A stretch of 64,000 nt of DNA from JAEZFI01 sp044508215 (GTDB lineage: Bacteria > Actinomycetota > Acidimicrobiia > Acidimicrobiales > Microtrichaceae). Of the stretch, positions 1 through 8,470 are shown piece after piece; position 1 is the stretch's first letter; each line of letters begins with the position of its first letter. Location of the stretch: the NCBI GenBank assembly GCA_044508215.1, contig JBIQID010000001.1, positions 41,046 through 105,045 on the forward strand, in the 5' to 3' direction. The notes under the pieces are model-generated. The model was not told the DNA's origin and searched no databases. It saw nothing but the letters and a program-made list of their open reading frames with translations. Position numbers and translations under genes: made by a program.

Positions 1-394
1 CGAAGACCCAGCCGATGCCGGTCACCGGCTTGCCGCCGATGAGGCGGCCCTCGTCGAAGAGCCACTCGTACGTACCGTGGAACTCCTGGAAGCTGTCGTT
101 GGAGAGCACCGTGGCGCCGGCCTGGTCGGCGATCTGCAGGATGAAGGCGTCGCCTCGACCTATCGCCCCCGCCGGCGGTGTCACGAGCTCGCCCGCGAGG
201 ATCGCCTCTTCGAACTGCGCCGACTCGGAGGGGTCGATGCGGTGCCCGAAGGTCGCGTCGACGACGACGACGACGTTCTCGAACGAGTGCTGCTTCAGGA
301 ACGCCCGGACGGCTTCGTCGAGCTGCGCCAGGCTCGGGACCTTGCGGCCCTCCGTGGCGATGTTCGACCCGTCCACCACGAGGATGTTGTTCAT
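1..394 (-). CDS. NYN/Zc3h12a-type PIN-like ribonuclease, partial
   Basis: The gene reads from an ATG at 394 leftwards and runs off the window edge; 131 codons are visible with no stop. The protein opens with MNNILVVDGSNIA, the first acidic motif of PIN/NYN nucleases. It continues with VVVVVDATFGHR, a conserved GRGDAFI motif and VLSNDSFQEF, which together give the spaced Asp residues that bind metal in the RNase_Zc3h12a/NYN family. These enzymes cleave RNA. The missing C-terminus may carry a further RNA-binding domain, but it cannot be seen. It is divergent from the HAD gene that follows. Family assignment rests on motifs only; the RNA target is unknown. Confidence 0.75.
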   Translation of the reverse strand, partial: MNNILVVDGSNIATEGRKVPSLAQLDEAVRAFLKQHSFENVVVVVDATFGHRIDPSESAQFEEAILAGELVTPPAGAIGRGDAFILQIADQAGATVLSNDSFQEFHGTYEWLFDEGRLIGGKPVTGIGWVF

Positions 395-481
395 GGGTTG
401 GATTCCGGTTCCCGGCTGGGTGAGAGACCTGCGACCGGGTCGGACGTGGCGCGGGCGAACCCCGCCGACGTACCGAACCCG

Positions 482-487
482 TAGGGT
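482..487 (+). promoter_or_regulatory. -10 element (TAGGGT) of the HAD gene
   Basis: TAGGGT lies 8 bases before the GTG at 496, so the mRNA is probably leaderless. This favours the GTG over the TTG at 487, which overlaps the -10 element. No clear -35 is visible. Confidence 0.5.
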
Positions 488-495
488 TGACCCTC

Positions 496-1131
496 GTGAT
501 CCGAGCCGTGTTCTTCGATTTCGGCGGCGTCGTGCTGAGCTCACCGTTCGACGCCTTTGCGTCGTACGAGCAGCGTAGCGGCCTCCCAGAAGGGCTCTTG
601 CGATCCCTCAACGCGACCGCCCCGGACACCAACGCGTGGGCGCGCCTCGAGCGCAGCGAGATCGGGATCGACGACTTCGTGGTGGCGTTCGAGGCCGAGG
701 CCGCCGCTGCCGGACACCGGGTCGACGGACGGGCGGTGCTGGCGTGCCTGTCAGGGGAGCTCCGTCCGGCGATGGTCGAGGCGGTGCGTCGCTGCTCCGA
801 GCAGTTCGTGACAGGGCTGCTGACGAACAACTTCGTGACCGGCGCCGACGACCGCGGCGCGGCCCACCATCCCGAGTGGCGCGACGTGGTGGCGCTCTTC
901 GACGTCGTGGTGGAGTCGTCGCGGGTGGGCGTGCGGAAGCCGGACCGGCGCTTCTACGAGCTGGCGTGCGAGATGGCCGAGGTCGAGCCGGCCGAGGTCG
1001 TGTTCCTCGACGACCTCGGTGTGAACCTCAAGCCGGCGCGTGCGATGGGCATGACCACGATCAAGGTCGAGGACCCTGCCGTGGCGCTCGCCGAGCTCGA
1101 AGCCGTCCTCGGCGTCCCGCTCACCACCTGA
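496..1131 (+). CDS. HAD-superfamily hydrolase (YihX/EPHX2-N-like)
   Basis: This 211-residue protein starts with the HAD motif I as FFDFGGVVL. The second Asp of DxD is Gly, as in the YihX/ACAD10/epoxide-hydrolase-N branch, so this is not a defect. Motif II is LLTNN, the motif III lysine is in GVRKPDRRFY, and motif IV is FLDDLGVNL. These enzymes are phosphatases or related Asp-nucleophile hydrolases; the substrate cannot be told. The GTG at 496 is chosen because a -10 element ends just before it. A palindromic repeat separates its 3' end from the convergent kgd gene. Confidence 0.8.
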   Translation: MIRAVFFDFGGVVLSSPFDAFASYEQRSGLPEGLLRSLNATAPDTNAWARLERSEIGIDDFVVAFEAEAAAAGHRVDGRAVLACLSGELRPAMVEAVRRCSEQFVTGLLTNNFVTGADDRGAAHHPEWRDVVALFDVVVESSRVGVRKPDRRFYELACEMAEVEPAEVVFLDDLGVNLKPARAMGMTTIKVEDPAVALAELEAVLGVPLTT

Positions 1132-1162
1132 CGGGCCGGCACCCACTCCCGAAACAACCCAG

Positions 1163-1210
1163 TTCTGTCACGCAGGCTGCGACAGAACTGTCGCACGCTG
1201 CGTGACGAAA
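1163..1210. repeat. 48-base palindromic element, copy 1 (between convergent genes)
   Basis: Two 21-base arms (1163-1183 and 1190-1210) flank the 6-base centre AGAACT. The left arm starts TTCTGTCACGCAGG and the right arm ends TGACGAAA. The element lies between the 3' ends of the HAD gene and kgd, so it could act as a two-way terminator. Related elements are at 6619, 8380, 12693, 46978 and 54279. Confidence 0.85.
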
Positions 1211-1226
1211 CCGGTTGTCGAACGGG

Positions 1227-4200
1227 TCAGATCGGCTCGAACGCCCGCTTGAGCAGCTCGGCCTGCTCCTGAGCGTGGATCGCAGCCTTGCCGGTGGCGG
1301 GGCTTCCCGACCCGGGACGGCTGATCCGCTTGATCCGGTAGCGGTCGCCGTGTGCCTCGTACAGGTTGCCCTTGATGCCGTTCCAGGGGCCCATGTTCTC
1401 GGGCTCCTCCTGCAACCAGAGGATCTCGCGGCAGTTCGGGTAGCGAGCGAGCTCGGCGGCGATGGCCTCGAACGGCCACGGGAAGAGCTGCTCGACGCGA
1501 GCGACCGCCACCGGCGCGCCCAGCTCGTCGCGCTTGGCGATCGCTTCGTGGCCGACCTTCCCGGACGCGAGGATCAGGCGGGTCACCGAGCTCGGGTCGA
1601 CGCCGGAGGTGTCGGGGAGCAGCTCGAGGAAGCTGCCCTTCGTGAGCTCGTCGACGGTGGACCGGTACGACTTCGCCCGCAGGCCCGACTTCGGCGTGAA
1701 GATGACGAGCGGCTTGCGGACGCTGCGGTGCATCTGACGGCGGAGCAGGTGGAAGTACTGCGCGGACGTGGTGGCGTTGACCACCTGGATGTTGTCCTCG
1801 GCGCAGAGGATCAGGAACCGCTCGATGCGGGCCGAGCTGTGCTCGGGACCCTGCCCCTCGTAGCCGTGGGGGAGCAGCATCACGAGCCCGGAGGTCTGGT
1901 GCCACTTGTCCTCGGCCGACACGAGGAACTGATCGATGATGATCTGCGCGCCGTTCATGAAGTCGCCGAACTGCGCCTCCCAGATCACGAGCGCCTCGGG
2001 GTTCACCACCGAGTAGCCGTACTCGAACCCGAGCGCGGCGTACTCGGAGAGCAGCGAATCGTAGATCCAGAACTGGGTGTCCTCGGAGCAGAGCGACGCG
2101 AGCGACAGGTGCTCCTCACCGGTCTCGTAGTCGACCAGCGTGGAGTGCCGCTGCGAGAACGTGCCGCGACGCGAGTCCTGGCCTGCGAGGCGGACCGAGG
2201 TGCCTTCGAGCAGCAGCGAACCGAACGCGAACGCCTCGGCGAGCGCCCAGTCGACCTCGCCGCCTTCGTACATCTTCGTGCGGTTCTCGAACTGGCGGAC
2301 CAGCTTCGGGTGGATCGTGAAGCCCTCCGGCACCGTGGAGAGGGCCGAGTAGATGCGGTCGAGGCGGTCCTTGGACACACCGGTCTCCACGTGCGGCAAC
2401 ACGCCCGCCGCCGGGGGCGGCGGCAGCGCCATGACCTCGGACCCGGGGGCCTGCTCGCGGGTGTCCTCGAACGCTCCCTGCAGCTTGGCGTTGAAGTCGG
2501 CGAGCGCTGCCTCGGCCTCCTCGAGGGAGATGTCGCCACGACGGACGAGCACCTCGGTGTAGAGCTTGCGCACGCTCCGCCGCTGGTCGATCGCCTGGTA
2601 CATGAGCGGCTGGGTGTAGCTCGGGTCGTCGCCCTCGTTGTGACCGTGGCGGCGGTAGCACACCATGTCGATCACGACGTCCTTGTGGAACCGCTGGCGG
2701 TAGGCGAACGCGAGCTTCGCCACCCGGACGCACGCCTCGGGGTCGTCGCCGTTCACGTGGAAGATCGGGGCCTGCACGGTCTTCGCCACGTCGGTGCAGT
2801 ACTCGGAGCTGCGAGCTGCGTCGGGCGACGTGGTGAACCCGAGCTGGTTGTTGATGATCACGTGGACCGTGCCGCCCACCCGGTAGCCCTTGATGAGCGA
2901 CAGGTTGAGGGTCTCGGCCACGACGCCCTGGCCGGCGAAGGCGGCGTCGCCGTGCATCAGCACCGGGAGGACCGGGAACTTGAAGCTCCGGTCGTAGGCG
3001 ATCTGGTCCATGTGCGCCCGAGCCATGCCCTCGACCACCGGGTTCACGGCCTCGAGGTGGCTGGGGTTCGCGGCGAGCTCGATCGGGATGGTGTTGCCCT
3101 TGCGGGACGTGAAGATGCCCGTCTGGCCGAGGTGGTACTTCACGTCGCCGGAGCCCTGGATCGAGTCGGGGTCGACCCAGCCCTCGAACTCCTTGAAGAG
3201 CTGTTCCTGCGACTTGCCGACGATGTTGACCAGCACGTTGAGCCGGCCGCGGTGCGCCATGCCGAGCACCGCGCCGCGCAGCTGGTCGTCGGCGGCGCGC
3301 TGGAGGATCGCATCGAGGATCGGGATCAGCGACTCGGCGCCTTCGAGGCCGAACCGCTTCTGGCCCACGAACTTGGTGCCCAGGAACTTCTCGAGCGCCT
3401 CGGCCGCGTTCAGCCGGTCGAGGATGTGTCGCTGCTCGTCGGGGTCGATGCTGAGCGGCGCACCCTCCACCTGCTCCTGGATCCAGCGCTTCTCCTCGAC
3501 GCTCTGGATGTGGGTGTACTCGATGCCGATCGTGCGGCAGTAGGCGTCGCGCAGCGTGTGGAGGATGTCGCCGAGCTTCATCCGCTCCTCGCCGCCCACC
3601 GGCGCGTACACGCTCTGGTCGACGCCGGTGAGGAACTCGCGGTCGAGGTCCCAGATGGTCAACCCGTAGGTGGCCGGGTCCAGCTCGGCGTGCATGTGCG
3701 GGGGCTCGGCGGCGAGCGGGTCGAGGTCGGCGATGAGGTGGCCGCGCACGCGGTGCATGTTGATCAGCTGCGCCACCTGCATCTGCTTGACGAGCATCGA
3801 CTCTTCGCGGTCGACCGGGTTCACGTCCCGTCGCCACTCGACCGCGGTGTACGGCACCCCGATCGACTCGAAGATCGACTCGTAGAACTCGTCGTCGCCG
3901 AGGAGGAGGTCGGCCACCTTCTTCAGGAAGATGCCGGACTCGGCGCCCTGGATGATCCGGTGGTCGTAGGTGGACGAGATCGTCATCACCTTCGAGATGC
4001 CGAGGTCGGCGATCGTGTGGGGATCGGCGGCCGCGTACTCGGTGGGGTAGGCCAGCGAGCCGACGCCCACGATGACGCCCTGGCCCTGCATCAGCCGCGG
4101 GACGGAGCGCTCGGTGCCGATCGTGCCCGGGTTGGTGAGGGTCACGGTGGCGCCCGCGAAGTCGTCCGGCGTCAGCTTGTTCGAGTTGGCCTTGCGGATG

Positions 4201-4907
4201 AGGTCGTCGTAGGCCGCCATGAACTCGGCGAACGACTTCGACTCGGCGTCGCGGATGACCGGCACGACCAGCGTGCGGCTGCCGTCGCGCTTCTCGAGGT
4301 CGACCGCCAGCCCGAGGTTGACCTGCGAGCTCTTCACGACCCGCGGCTTGCCGTCGGCCCCCTCGACGAACGAGTTGTTCATCACCGGCACGTGGTCGGC
4401 GATGGCGCGGACGATCGCGTAACCGATGATGTGGGTGAAGCTGACCTTCCCGCCACGGGTGCGGCCGAGGTAGCCGTTGATCACCGAGCGGTTGACCTCG
4501 AGCAGCTTCGCCGGGATCTCGCGGTAGCTGGTGGCGGTGGGGACCGCCAGGCTCCGCTCCATGTTCTCGACGATGCGGGCTGCGACGCCGCGGATGGGCT
4601 CGCCCGGCTCCTCCGCGGGCGCCTCGGCGGCCGGTGCAGGGGCCGGCGCGGTCGGAGCAGGTGCCTGCTGGGGTGCCTGCGCTGCCGGTGTCGGGGCCTC
4701 AGGGGCGGCAGGTGCAGCCGTGGCGCCGTCGGCGGATCCGTTCCCGTGCGAGCCCGGGGGTGCGCTGTGGCCGAGCCGGCGGTAGTCGGCGAAGAAGTCC
4801 TGCCAGTTCTCGCTGACCGACGAGGGGTCGGAGGAGTACTGCTCGAACATCTCGTCGACGAGCCAGGCGTTGGGACCGAGTGTCTCGCTGCGCAAATCGT
4901 CGCTCAC
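1227..4907 (-). CDS. kgd: Multifunctional 2-oxoglutarate decarboxylase/dehydrogenase E1-E2
   Basis: The protein has 1226 residues, the usual size for actinobacterial Kgd/OdhA. A short N-terminal helix region (WLVDEMFEQY) is followed by an Ala/Pro-rich linker (about residues 45-100). Next comes an E2-type acyltransferase domain (about 105-340, ending at STYDHRIIQGAESG), then the thiamine-diphosphate E1 domain with GMAHRGRLNVLVNI, GDAAFAGQG and VIINNQLGFT. It oxidatively decarboxylates 2-oxoglutarate in the TCA cycle; in mycobacteria the family also makes succinic semialdehyde or carboligates with glyoxylate. The start is the GTG at 4907, 8 bases after a TAGGCT -10 element and divergent from xth. 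No FHA-domain regulator (GarA) is in the window. Confidence 0.95.
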   Translation of the reverse strand: MSDDLRSETLGPNAWLVDEMFEQYSSDPSSVSENWQDFFADYRRLGHSAPPGSHGNGSADGATAAPAAPEAPTPAAQAPQQAPAPTAPAPAPAAEAPAEEPGEPIRGVAARIVENMERSLAVPTATSYREIPAKLLEVNRSVINGYLGRTRGGKVSFTHIIGYAIVRAIADHVPVMNNSFVEGADGKPRVVKSSQVNLGLAVDLEKRDGSRTLVVPVIRDAESKSFAEFMAAYDDLIRKANSNKLTPDDFAGATVTLTNPGTIGTERSVPRLMQGQGVIVGVGSLAYPTEYAAADPHTIADLGISKVMTISSTYDHRIIQGAESGIFLKKVADLLLGDDEFYESIFESIGVPYTAVEWRRDVNPVDREESMLVKQMQVAQLINMHRVRGHLIADLDPLAAEPPHMHAELDPATYGLTIWDLDREFLTGVDQSVYAPVGGEERMKLGDILHTLRDAYCRTIGIEYTHIQSVEEKRWIQEQVEGAPLSIDPDEQRHILDRLNAAEALEKFLGTKFVGQKRFGLEGAESLIPILDAILQRAADDQLRGAVLGMAHRGRLNVLVNIVGKSQEQLFKEFEGWVDPDSIQGSGDVKYHLGQTGIFTSRKGNTIPIELAANPSHLEAVNPVVEGMARAHMDQIAYDRSFKFPVLPVLMHGDAAFAGQGVVAETLNLSLIKGYRVGGTVHVIINNQLGFTTSPDAARSSEYCTDVAKTVQAPIFHVNGDDPEACVRVAKLAFAYRQRFHKDVVIDMVCYRRHGHNEGDDPSYTQPLMYQAIDQRRSVRKLYTEVLVRRGDISLEEAEAALADFNAKLQGAFEDTREQAPGSEVMALPPPPAAGVLPHVETGVSKDRLDRIYSALSTVPEGFTIHPKLVRQFENRTKMYEGGEVDWALAEAFAFGSLLLEGTSVRLAGQDSRRGTFSQRHSTLVDYETGEEHLSLASLCSEDTQFWIYDSLLSEYAALGFEYGYSVVNPEALVIWEAQFGDFMNGAQIIIDQFLVSAEDKWHQTSGLVMLLPHGYEGQGPEHSSARIERFLILCAEDNIQVVNATTSAQYFHLLRRQMHRSVRKPLVIFTPKSGLRAKSYRSTVDELTKGSFLELLPDTSGVDPSSVTRLILASGKVGHEAIAKRDELGAPVAVARVEQLFPWPFEAIAAELARYPNCREILWLQEEPENMGPWNGIKGNLYEAHGDRYRIKRISRPGSGSPATGKAAIHAQEQAELLKRAFEPI

Positions 4908-4915
4908 ACCAGCCG

Positions 4916-4921
4916 AGCCTA
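4916..4921 (-). promoter_or_regulatory. -10 element (TAGGCT) of kgd
   Basis: TAGGCT on the minus strand ends 8 bases before the kgd GTG, with no Shine-Dalgarno between them. A leaderless transcript is predicted. Confidence 0.55.
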
Positions 4922-5007
4922 TCGGTCTGCAGGAGGGCTTCCGGGTAGCCTCCCCGCCCCCGTCGGCGCCGATCCGGGCACCGGGCGGCAGGTTTCGGGG
5001 CCGCCGC

Positions 5008-5013
5008 TAGATT
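5008..5013 (+). promoter_or_regulatory. -10 element (TAGATT) of xth
   Basis: TAGATT is followed by 7 bases and the GTG at 5021. It forms a divergent pair with the kgd promoter 87 bases away. Confidence 0.55.
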
Positions 5014-5020
5014 CGCTCGG

Positions 5021-5806
5021 GTGCTGATCGCGACCTGGAACGTGAACTCGCTGAACGCCCGGATGCCTCGGGTGGAGGAGTGGATCCAGCAGGTGCAGCC
5101 CGACGTCCTCTGCATGCAGGAGACGAAGATGAGCGACGCCCAGTTCCCGGCGATGGCGTTCGCGGCGATGGGCTACGAGTCGGTCCACCACGGCCAGGGG
5201 CGTTGGAACGGCGTGGCGATCCTGTCCAAGGTCGGGCTCGAGGACCCGATCGCCGGGTTCGAGGACGGTGCGGACGCCGACCCCGACGCCCGCATCGTGT
5301 GGGCCACCTGCGGCGGGGTGCGCGTCGCCTCGGTGTACGTGCCCAACGGCCGGGAGCTGGGTCACGACCACTACTACTACAAGCTCGCCTGGCTGAAGCG
5401 GCTGCGGGCGCACCTCGACGCCCACCACAGCCCCGACGAGCTGCTCGTGATCCTGGGCGACTGGAACATCGCTCCCGACGACCGCGACGTGTGGAGCCCC
5501 AAGGCGTTCAAGGGGTCGACCCATGTGAGCGAGCCGGAACGGCAGGCGCTCGCCGAGCTGAAGGAGTGGGGTCTCGTCGACGTGTTCCGGGAGCGCTACG
5601 ACGCCGGCGGCCTCTTCTCCTACTGGGACTACCGCGCCGGCGACTTCCACCAGCGGCGTGGGATGCGGATCGACTACCTGCTCGCGTCGCGGGCGCTGGC
5701 CGAGCACTCGGTCTCGGATCTCATCGACCGCAACGCACGCAAGGGAACCAAGCCCTCCGACCACGCGCCTGTGCTCGGCCTGTTCGACCTGCCGCGAGGA
5801 GCCTGA
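5021..5806 (+). CDS. xth: Exodeoxyribonuclease III
   Basis: This is a 261-residue member of the exonuclease III/AP-endonuclease family. It has the expected motifs in order: WNVNSL near the start, CMQETK with the metal-binding Glu, GDWNIAP (the GDxN motif), MRIDYLLAS, and the C-terminal SDHAPV with the catalytic His. It cuts DNA at abasic sites and degrades duplex DNA 3' to 5' in base-excision repair. The stop is 2 bases before the ATG of the downstream thioesterase, so the two are probably cotranscribed. Confidence 0.95.
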   Translation: MLIATWNVNSLNARMPRVEEWIQQVQPDVLCMQETKMSDAQFPAMAFAAMGYESVHHGQGRWNGVAILSKVGLEDPIAGFEDGADADPDARIVWATCGGVRVASVYVPNGRELGHDHYYYKLAWLKRLRAHLDAHHSPDELLVILGDWNIAPDDRDVWSPKAFKGSTHVSEPERQALAELKEWGLVDVFRERYDAGGLFSYWDYRAGDFHQRRGMRIDYLLASRALAEHSVSDLIDRNARKGTKPSDHAPVLGLFDLPRGA

Positions 5807-5808
5807 CG

Positions 5809-6591
5809 ATGACGCTCGACGACGACCAGGCCGACGCCACGGCGGCCGACCTCGCGAGCAGCCGGATCGAGCGGCTGCACGCCCTGGAGATGACGCCGCG
5901 GCGCGCTGAGATGCACCGGCTCGCGGCCGCCAACCGGGCCGTGATCGAGCACCTCGTCTCCACGACGGCCACCGTCGAGCAGCTGGCAGAAGCGGCCGAC
6001 GCCCTGGAGGCCGTGGCCGAGCTGCTGGCCAACATGCCAACCGGCCTGTCCTACGAGGGCTTCGCCGAGGCGGCGAACGCCGGCGCAGCGATCACCGAGC
6101 AGGCGCGGGCGATGATGTCGGGTGAGTTCCGCGCCGACGAGTCCGAGGCCTTCGCCTTCTTCGACCACAGCCCGTTCATCGGGTTGGCCAACCCGCTGTC
6201 GCCTCCCATCGACCTTCGCTACCGGGAGGACCGGGTGGAGGGCACGGTCACGTTCGGGGCCGCGTACGAGGGGCCTCCCGGCTGCGTGCACGGGGGCTAC
6301 GTCGCCGCCGCGTTCGACGAGCTGCTCGGCGCCACCCAGTCGCTGTCGGGCACGGCCGGCATGACGGCTCGACTGATCGTGAACTACCGGTCGCCCACGC
6401 CGCTGCGCACCGAGCTCCGGCTGGAGGGCGAGCTGACGGGCGTGGAGGGCCGCAAGATCTCCACGGTGGGCCGGATCTTCGCCGGGGACACGCTGTGTGG
6501 CGAGGCCGAGGGGCTGTTCATCTCGTTCGATGGGGAGCGCTTCAGGGCGTTGCTCGAGGAGCGCGGCCATCTGATGGGCGACGCCTCGTAG
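5809..6591 (+). CDS. PaaI-like hotdog-fold thioesterase
   Basis: The protein has 260 residues. The N-terminal half (about 1-115) is helical and not recognised. The C-terminal half is a hotdog domain with PPGCVHGGYVAAAFDELLG, the conserved HGG helix of PaaI/4HBT thioesterases, followed by TARLIVNYRSPTPL and the usual beta strands. It probably hydrolyses an acyl-CoA. The ATG at 5809 is 2 bases after the xth stop. A 48-base palindrome follows the stop and separates the gene from convergent DUF1697. Confidence 0.8.
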   Translation: MTLDDDQADATAADLASSRIERLHALEMTPRRAEMHRLAAANRAVIEHLVSTTATVEQLAEAADALEAVAELLANMPTGLSYEGFAEAANAGAAITEQARAMMSGEFRADESEAFAFFDHSPFIGLANPLSPPIDLRYREDRVEGTVTFGAAYEGPPGCVHGGYVAAAFDELLGATQSLSGTAGMTARLIVNYRSPTPLRTELRLEGELTGVEGRKISTVGRIFAGDTLCGEAEGLFISFDGERFRALLEERGHLMGDAS

Positions 6592-6618
6592 GGGCCTCGT
6601 CGGCGGGGCTCACCCCTG

Positions 6619-6666
6619 TTTCGTTGTGCAAGGTCGGCCCGATCGGGCCGACATTGCACAACAGAA
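6619..6666. repeat. 48-base palindromic element, subfamily B copy 1
   Basis: 22-base arms flank a GATC centre. The left arm begins TTTCGTTGTGCAAGG and the right arm ends TTGCACAACAGAA. It sits between two convergent genes, where it could end transcription from both sides. It is almost identical to the copy at 8380. Confidence 0.85.
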
Positions 6667-6684
6667 CCCCGAGGGGGAGCGGCT

Positions 6685-7215
6685 TCAGCGCTCGAATGCT
6701 CGGGCGATGCGGTGCACGGTCTTCCAGGTGCGGGTGGTCACGGCCTTCCCGTACGTCCGCTCCATCAGCGACATCACGTCCGGCGTCTTCGCCCCGGTGG
6801 TGTCGATCACGAAGAAGACCGCCTGCCGCTGCTCTGTCAGCACCCGGTAGCCGTCGCCGTCGGGCGGCAGCTCGACCTTCGACGACGGCCGCCGCTTGAG
6901 GAACGTGACGTTGCACCGGGCTGTGGGGTGGTCGTCGTAGCCGTCGAACACGTCGAGGCGGGTGAGCGATTCGATCTGGCTGCGGCTCCGGACGATCGTC
7001 GAGCACGGCGCGCCCAGGTGATCGAGCAACGCCGCCTCGATCCGGTCCTCCAGGGAGGGTCGCTTCGTCTCGTCGCTGCGGAAGACGTAGTTCCCGCTGG
7101 AGATGACCGCTCGGACGTCATCGAGCCCCGCACCTTCGAGCACCTTCACGAGCACGGCATTGCGCATCTTCGGGTTGCCCGGTCCGATCCCTCGCAACAG
7201 CGCGACGTGCTCCAC
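6685..7215 (-). CDS. DUF1697 family protein
   Basis: This 176-residue protein matches the DUF1697 pattern: a short first strand ALLRGIG, then K-MRN (NPKMRNAVLVKVLEGAG), VISSGNYVF, a mid-domain NVTFLKR and a C-terminal TTRTWKTVHRI. The family is widespread in bacteria and has no established function. The GTG start at 7215 has a TACGTT -10 element 6 bases upstream and no ribosome binding site. Confidence 0.85.
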   Translation of the reverse strand: MEHVALLRGIGPGNPKMRNAVLVKVLEGAGLDDVRAVISSGNYVFRSDETKRPSLEDRIEAALLDHLGAPCSTIVRSRSQIESLTRLDVFDGYDDHPTARCNVTFLKRRPSSKVELPPDGDGYRVLTEQRQAVFFVIDTTGAKTPDVMSLMERTYGKAVTTRTWKTVHRIARAFER

Positions 7216-7221
7216 GCACCC

Positions 7222-7227
7222 AACGTA
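7222..7227 (-). promoter_or_regulatory. -10 element (TACGTT) of the DUF1697 gene
   Basis: TACGTT on the minus strand ends 6 bases before the GTG at 7215. Leaderless arrangement. A long inverted repeat starts 19 bases further upstream. Confidence 0.5.
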
Positions 7228-7245
7228 CGCGCCTGACCGTTCGAT

Positions 7246-7288
7246 CTCGGGCAGGAAACGACCGGAACGCGGTCGTTTCCCGCCCGAG
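7246..7288. promoter_or_regulatory. Long inverted repeat between divergent genes
   Basis: CTCGGGC-A-GGAAACGACC pairs with GGTCGTTTCC-C-GCCCGAG: 17 pairs with one mismatch, around a 7-base loop (GGAACGC). It lies between the divergent DUF1697 and universal-stress-protein genes, upstream of both, so it is unlikely to be their terminator. It may be an operator or a small mobile repeat. The function is inference. Confidence 0.55.
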
Positions 7289-7431
7289 CTCGTCCTGCGC
7301 GGAGGGGGCCGTGGGTCGTACGAGGGTCACCTGTCGGTGGCACCTCTGGACCTTTGCCCCTGGTGGCCGACGGCGCTCGGTGGTGCGATGGAACCTGAGT
7401 CCGCTCCCGAAGTCGAGGAGGTCGGGGAGGC

Positions 7432-7857
7432 ATGGCACGGATCGTCGTCGGAACCGATGGGTCGCCCAAGGCGCAGCTGGCGCTCGACTGGGCAGTGGAG
7501 GAAGCACGCCTCCGGGACGCAGAGTTGGTGGTGGTGCGGACGTGGCACCCGCCGTACGTCGGCGACGCCGCCTACGGCTACGTCGAGGTGAGCGACGCGA
7601 TCCGCGATGCCGCCACCTCCGACCTGGAGGACGCAGCGAAGGCCGCCGAGGAGGCGCTCGGGCGTCCGGTGCGGCGGGTGGTGCGCTGCGGGGGCGCAGC
7701 GGATGAGCTGATGGAGGAGGCGAAGGGCGCCGACCTCCTGGTGGTCGGAGCGAGGGGCCACGGCGGTTTCCTCGGGCTCCTCCTCGGCTCGGTCGCGGAG
7801 CGGGTGGCCCGCCACGCGCCCTGCCCCGTGGTGATCGTGCGGGAGAGCAAGGACTGA
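7432..7857 (+). CDS. Universal stress protein (UspA family)
   Basis: The protein is 141 residues, a single Usp domain. It starts IVVGTDGSPKAQLALDWAV and ends with the nucleotide-binding signature GARGHGGFLGLLLGSVAERV and CPVVIV, so it belongs to the ATP-binding branch. Such proteins accumulate under stress or growth arrest in actinobacteria. The ATG is preceded by a GA-rich stretch (GAGGAGGTCGGGGAGG), a plausible ribosome binding site. The 216 bases upstream hold the inverted repeat at 7246 and no other gene. Confidence 0.9.
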   Translation: MARIVVGTDGSPKAQLALDWAVEEARLRDAELVVVRTWHPPYVGDAAYGYVEVSDAIRDAATSDLEDAAKAAEEALGRPVRRVVRCGGAADELMEEAKGADLLVVGARGHGGFLGLLLGSVAERVARHAPCPVVIVRESKD

Positions 7858-7879
7858 CGCCCCCAACCCGCGCTCGGGC

Positions 7880-8290
7880 TCACTCGTTCGTCGAGGCGAT
7901 GCGCTCGCGGACCAGGCGGCGGACCTCGGCCGTGGCGTCGGTGACCTCGCCGGATGCGCTCCGATCTAGCTCGTCCAGCCCGCGGAGGAGCACCTCGTGG
8001 TCGATCGGGAGCGGTCCCCATTCGTCTGCGACGAGGAGATAGGTCCACACCAGGTCGTAGGCGTCGTCGACGTCCCCGGTCTCGGCGATCTCTCGCAGTG
8101 CCTCGACGAAGGCGTCGGCTGCGTCCTGAACACGGTCTCGCTCGGCCGCCCATTGCAGCATCTGTCCCAGCACCAGGACCCGATCGTGTTCCGTTCGATA
8201 GGTGTGGTCCGCGATGAAGTAGGCGCCGCGCCCGAGGAGCGCCTCCACGATGCGCCCGCCGTCGAGCCAGCTGTAGACCTGCGGGTTCAT
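7880..8290 (-). CDS. Hypothetical helical protein
   Basis: A 136-residue acidic protein starting MNPQVYSWLDGGRIVEALL. It is predicted mostly helical, with no signal peptide or membrane segment, and I do not recognise the family. It reads away from the helicase gene upstream on the same strand, with a 48-base palindrome and 180 bases between them. Coding status is supported by even codon use and lack of a better alternative frame. Confidence 0.55.
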   Translation of the reverse strand: MNPQVYSWLDGGRIVEALLGRGAYFIADHTYRTEHDRVLVLGQMLQWAAERDRVQDAADAFVEALREIAETGDVDDAYDLVWTYLLVADEWGPLPIDHEVLLRGLDELDRSASGEVTDATAEVRRLVRERIASTNE

Positions 8291-8379
8291 CGCTCAGGTG
8301 TCCATCTCCCCGACCCCCTCTCTGCGCTGGTCACCTTAAGTGAGCGGCGAGATGCCGGGCCGGCCCAACCCGCGCTCGA

Positions 8380-8427
8380 TTTCGTTGTGCAAGGTCGGCC
8401 CGATCGGGCCGACCTTGCACCCCAGAA
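8380..8427. repeat. 48-base palindromic element, subfamily B copy 2
   Basis: The element has the same left arm and GATC centre as the copy at 6619. The right arm ends TTGCACCCCAGAA. It follows the 3' end of the UvrD-like helicase gene, 44 bases past the stop, where it may serve as a terminator. Confidence 0.85.
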
Positions 8428-8470
8428 CGGGGGCGGGTGGGAGAGGCGGGGAAGGGTCAGGCGGGGTGGG

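Noticed and set aside
496..1131. HAD hydrolase as inactive because motif I lacks the second Asp
   Set aside because: DxG is normal in the YihX/ACAD10-type branch; the other motifs are intact.
1215..5027. 1270-codon open frame opposite kgd
   Set aside because: It is a shadow of the kgd gene produced by high GC; it has no domain match, while kgd on the other strand is complete.
6619..6666. Palindromes as simple intrinsic terminators
   Set aside because: They lack a U-tract, have a fixed 48-base length, and two related copies lie within coding sequence.
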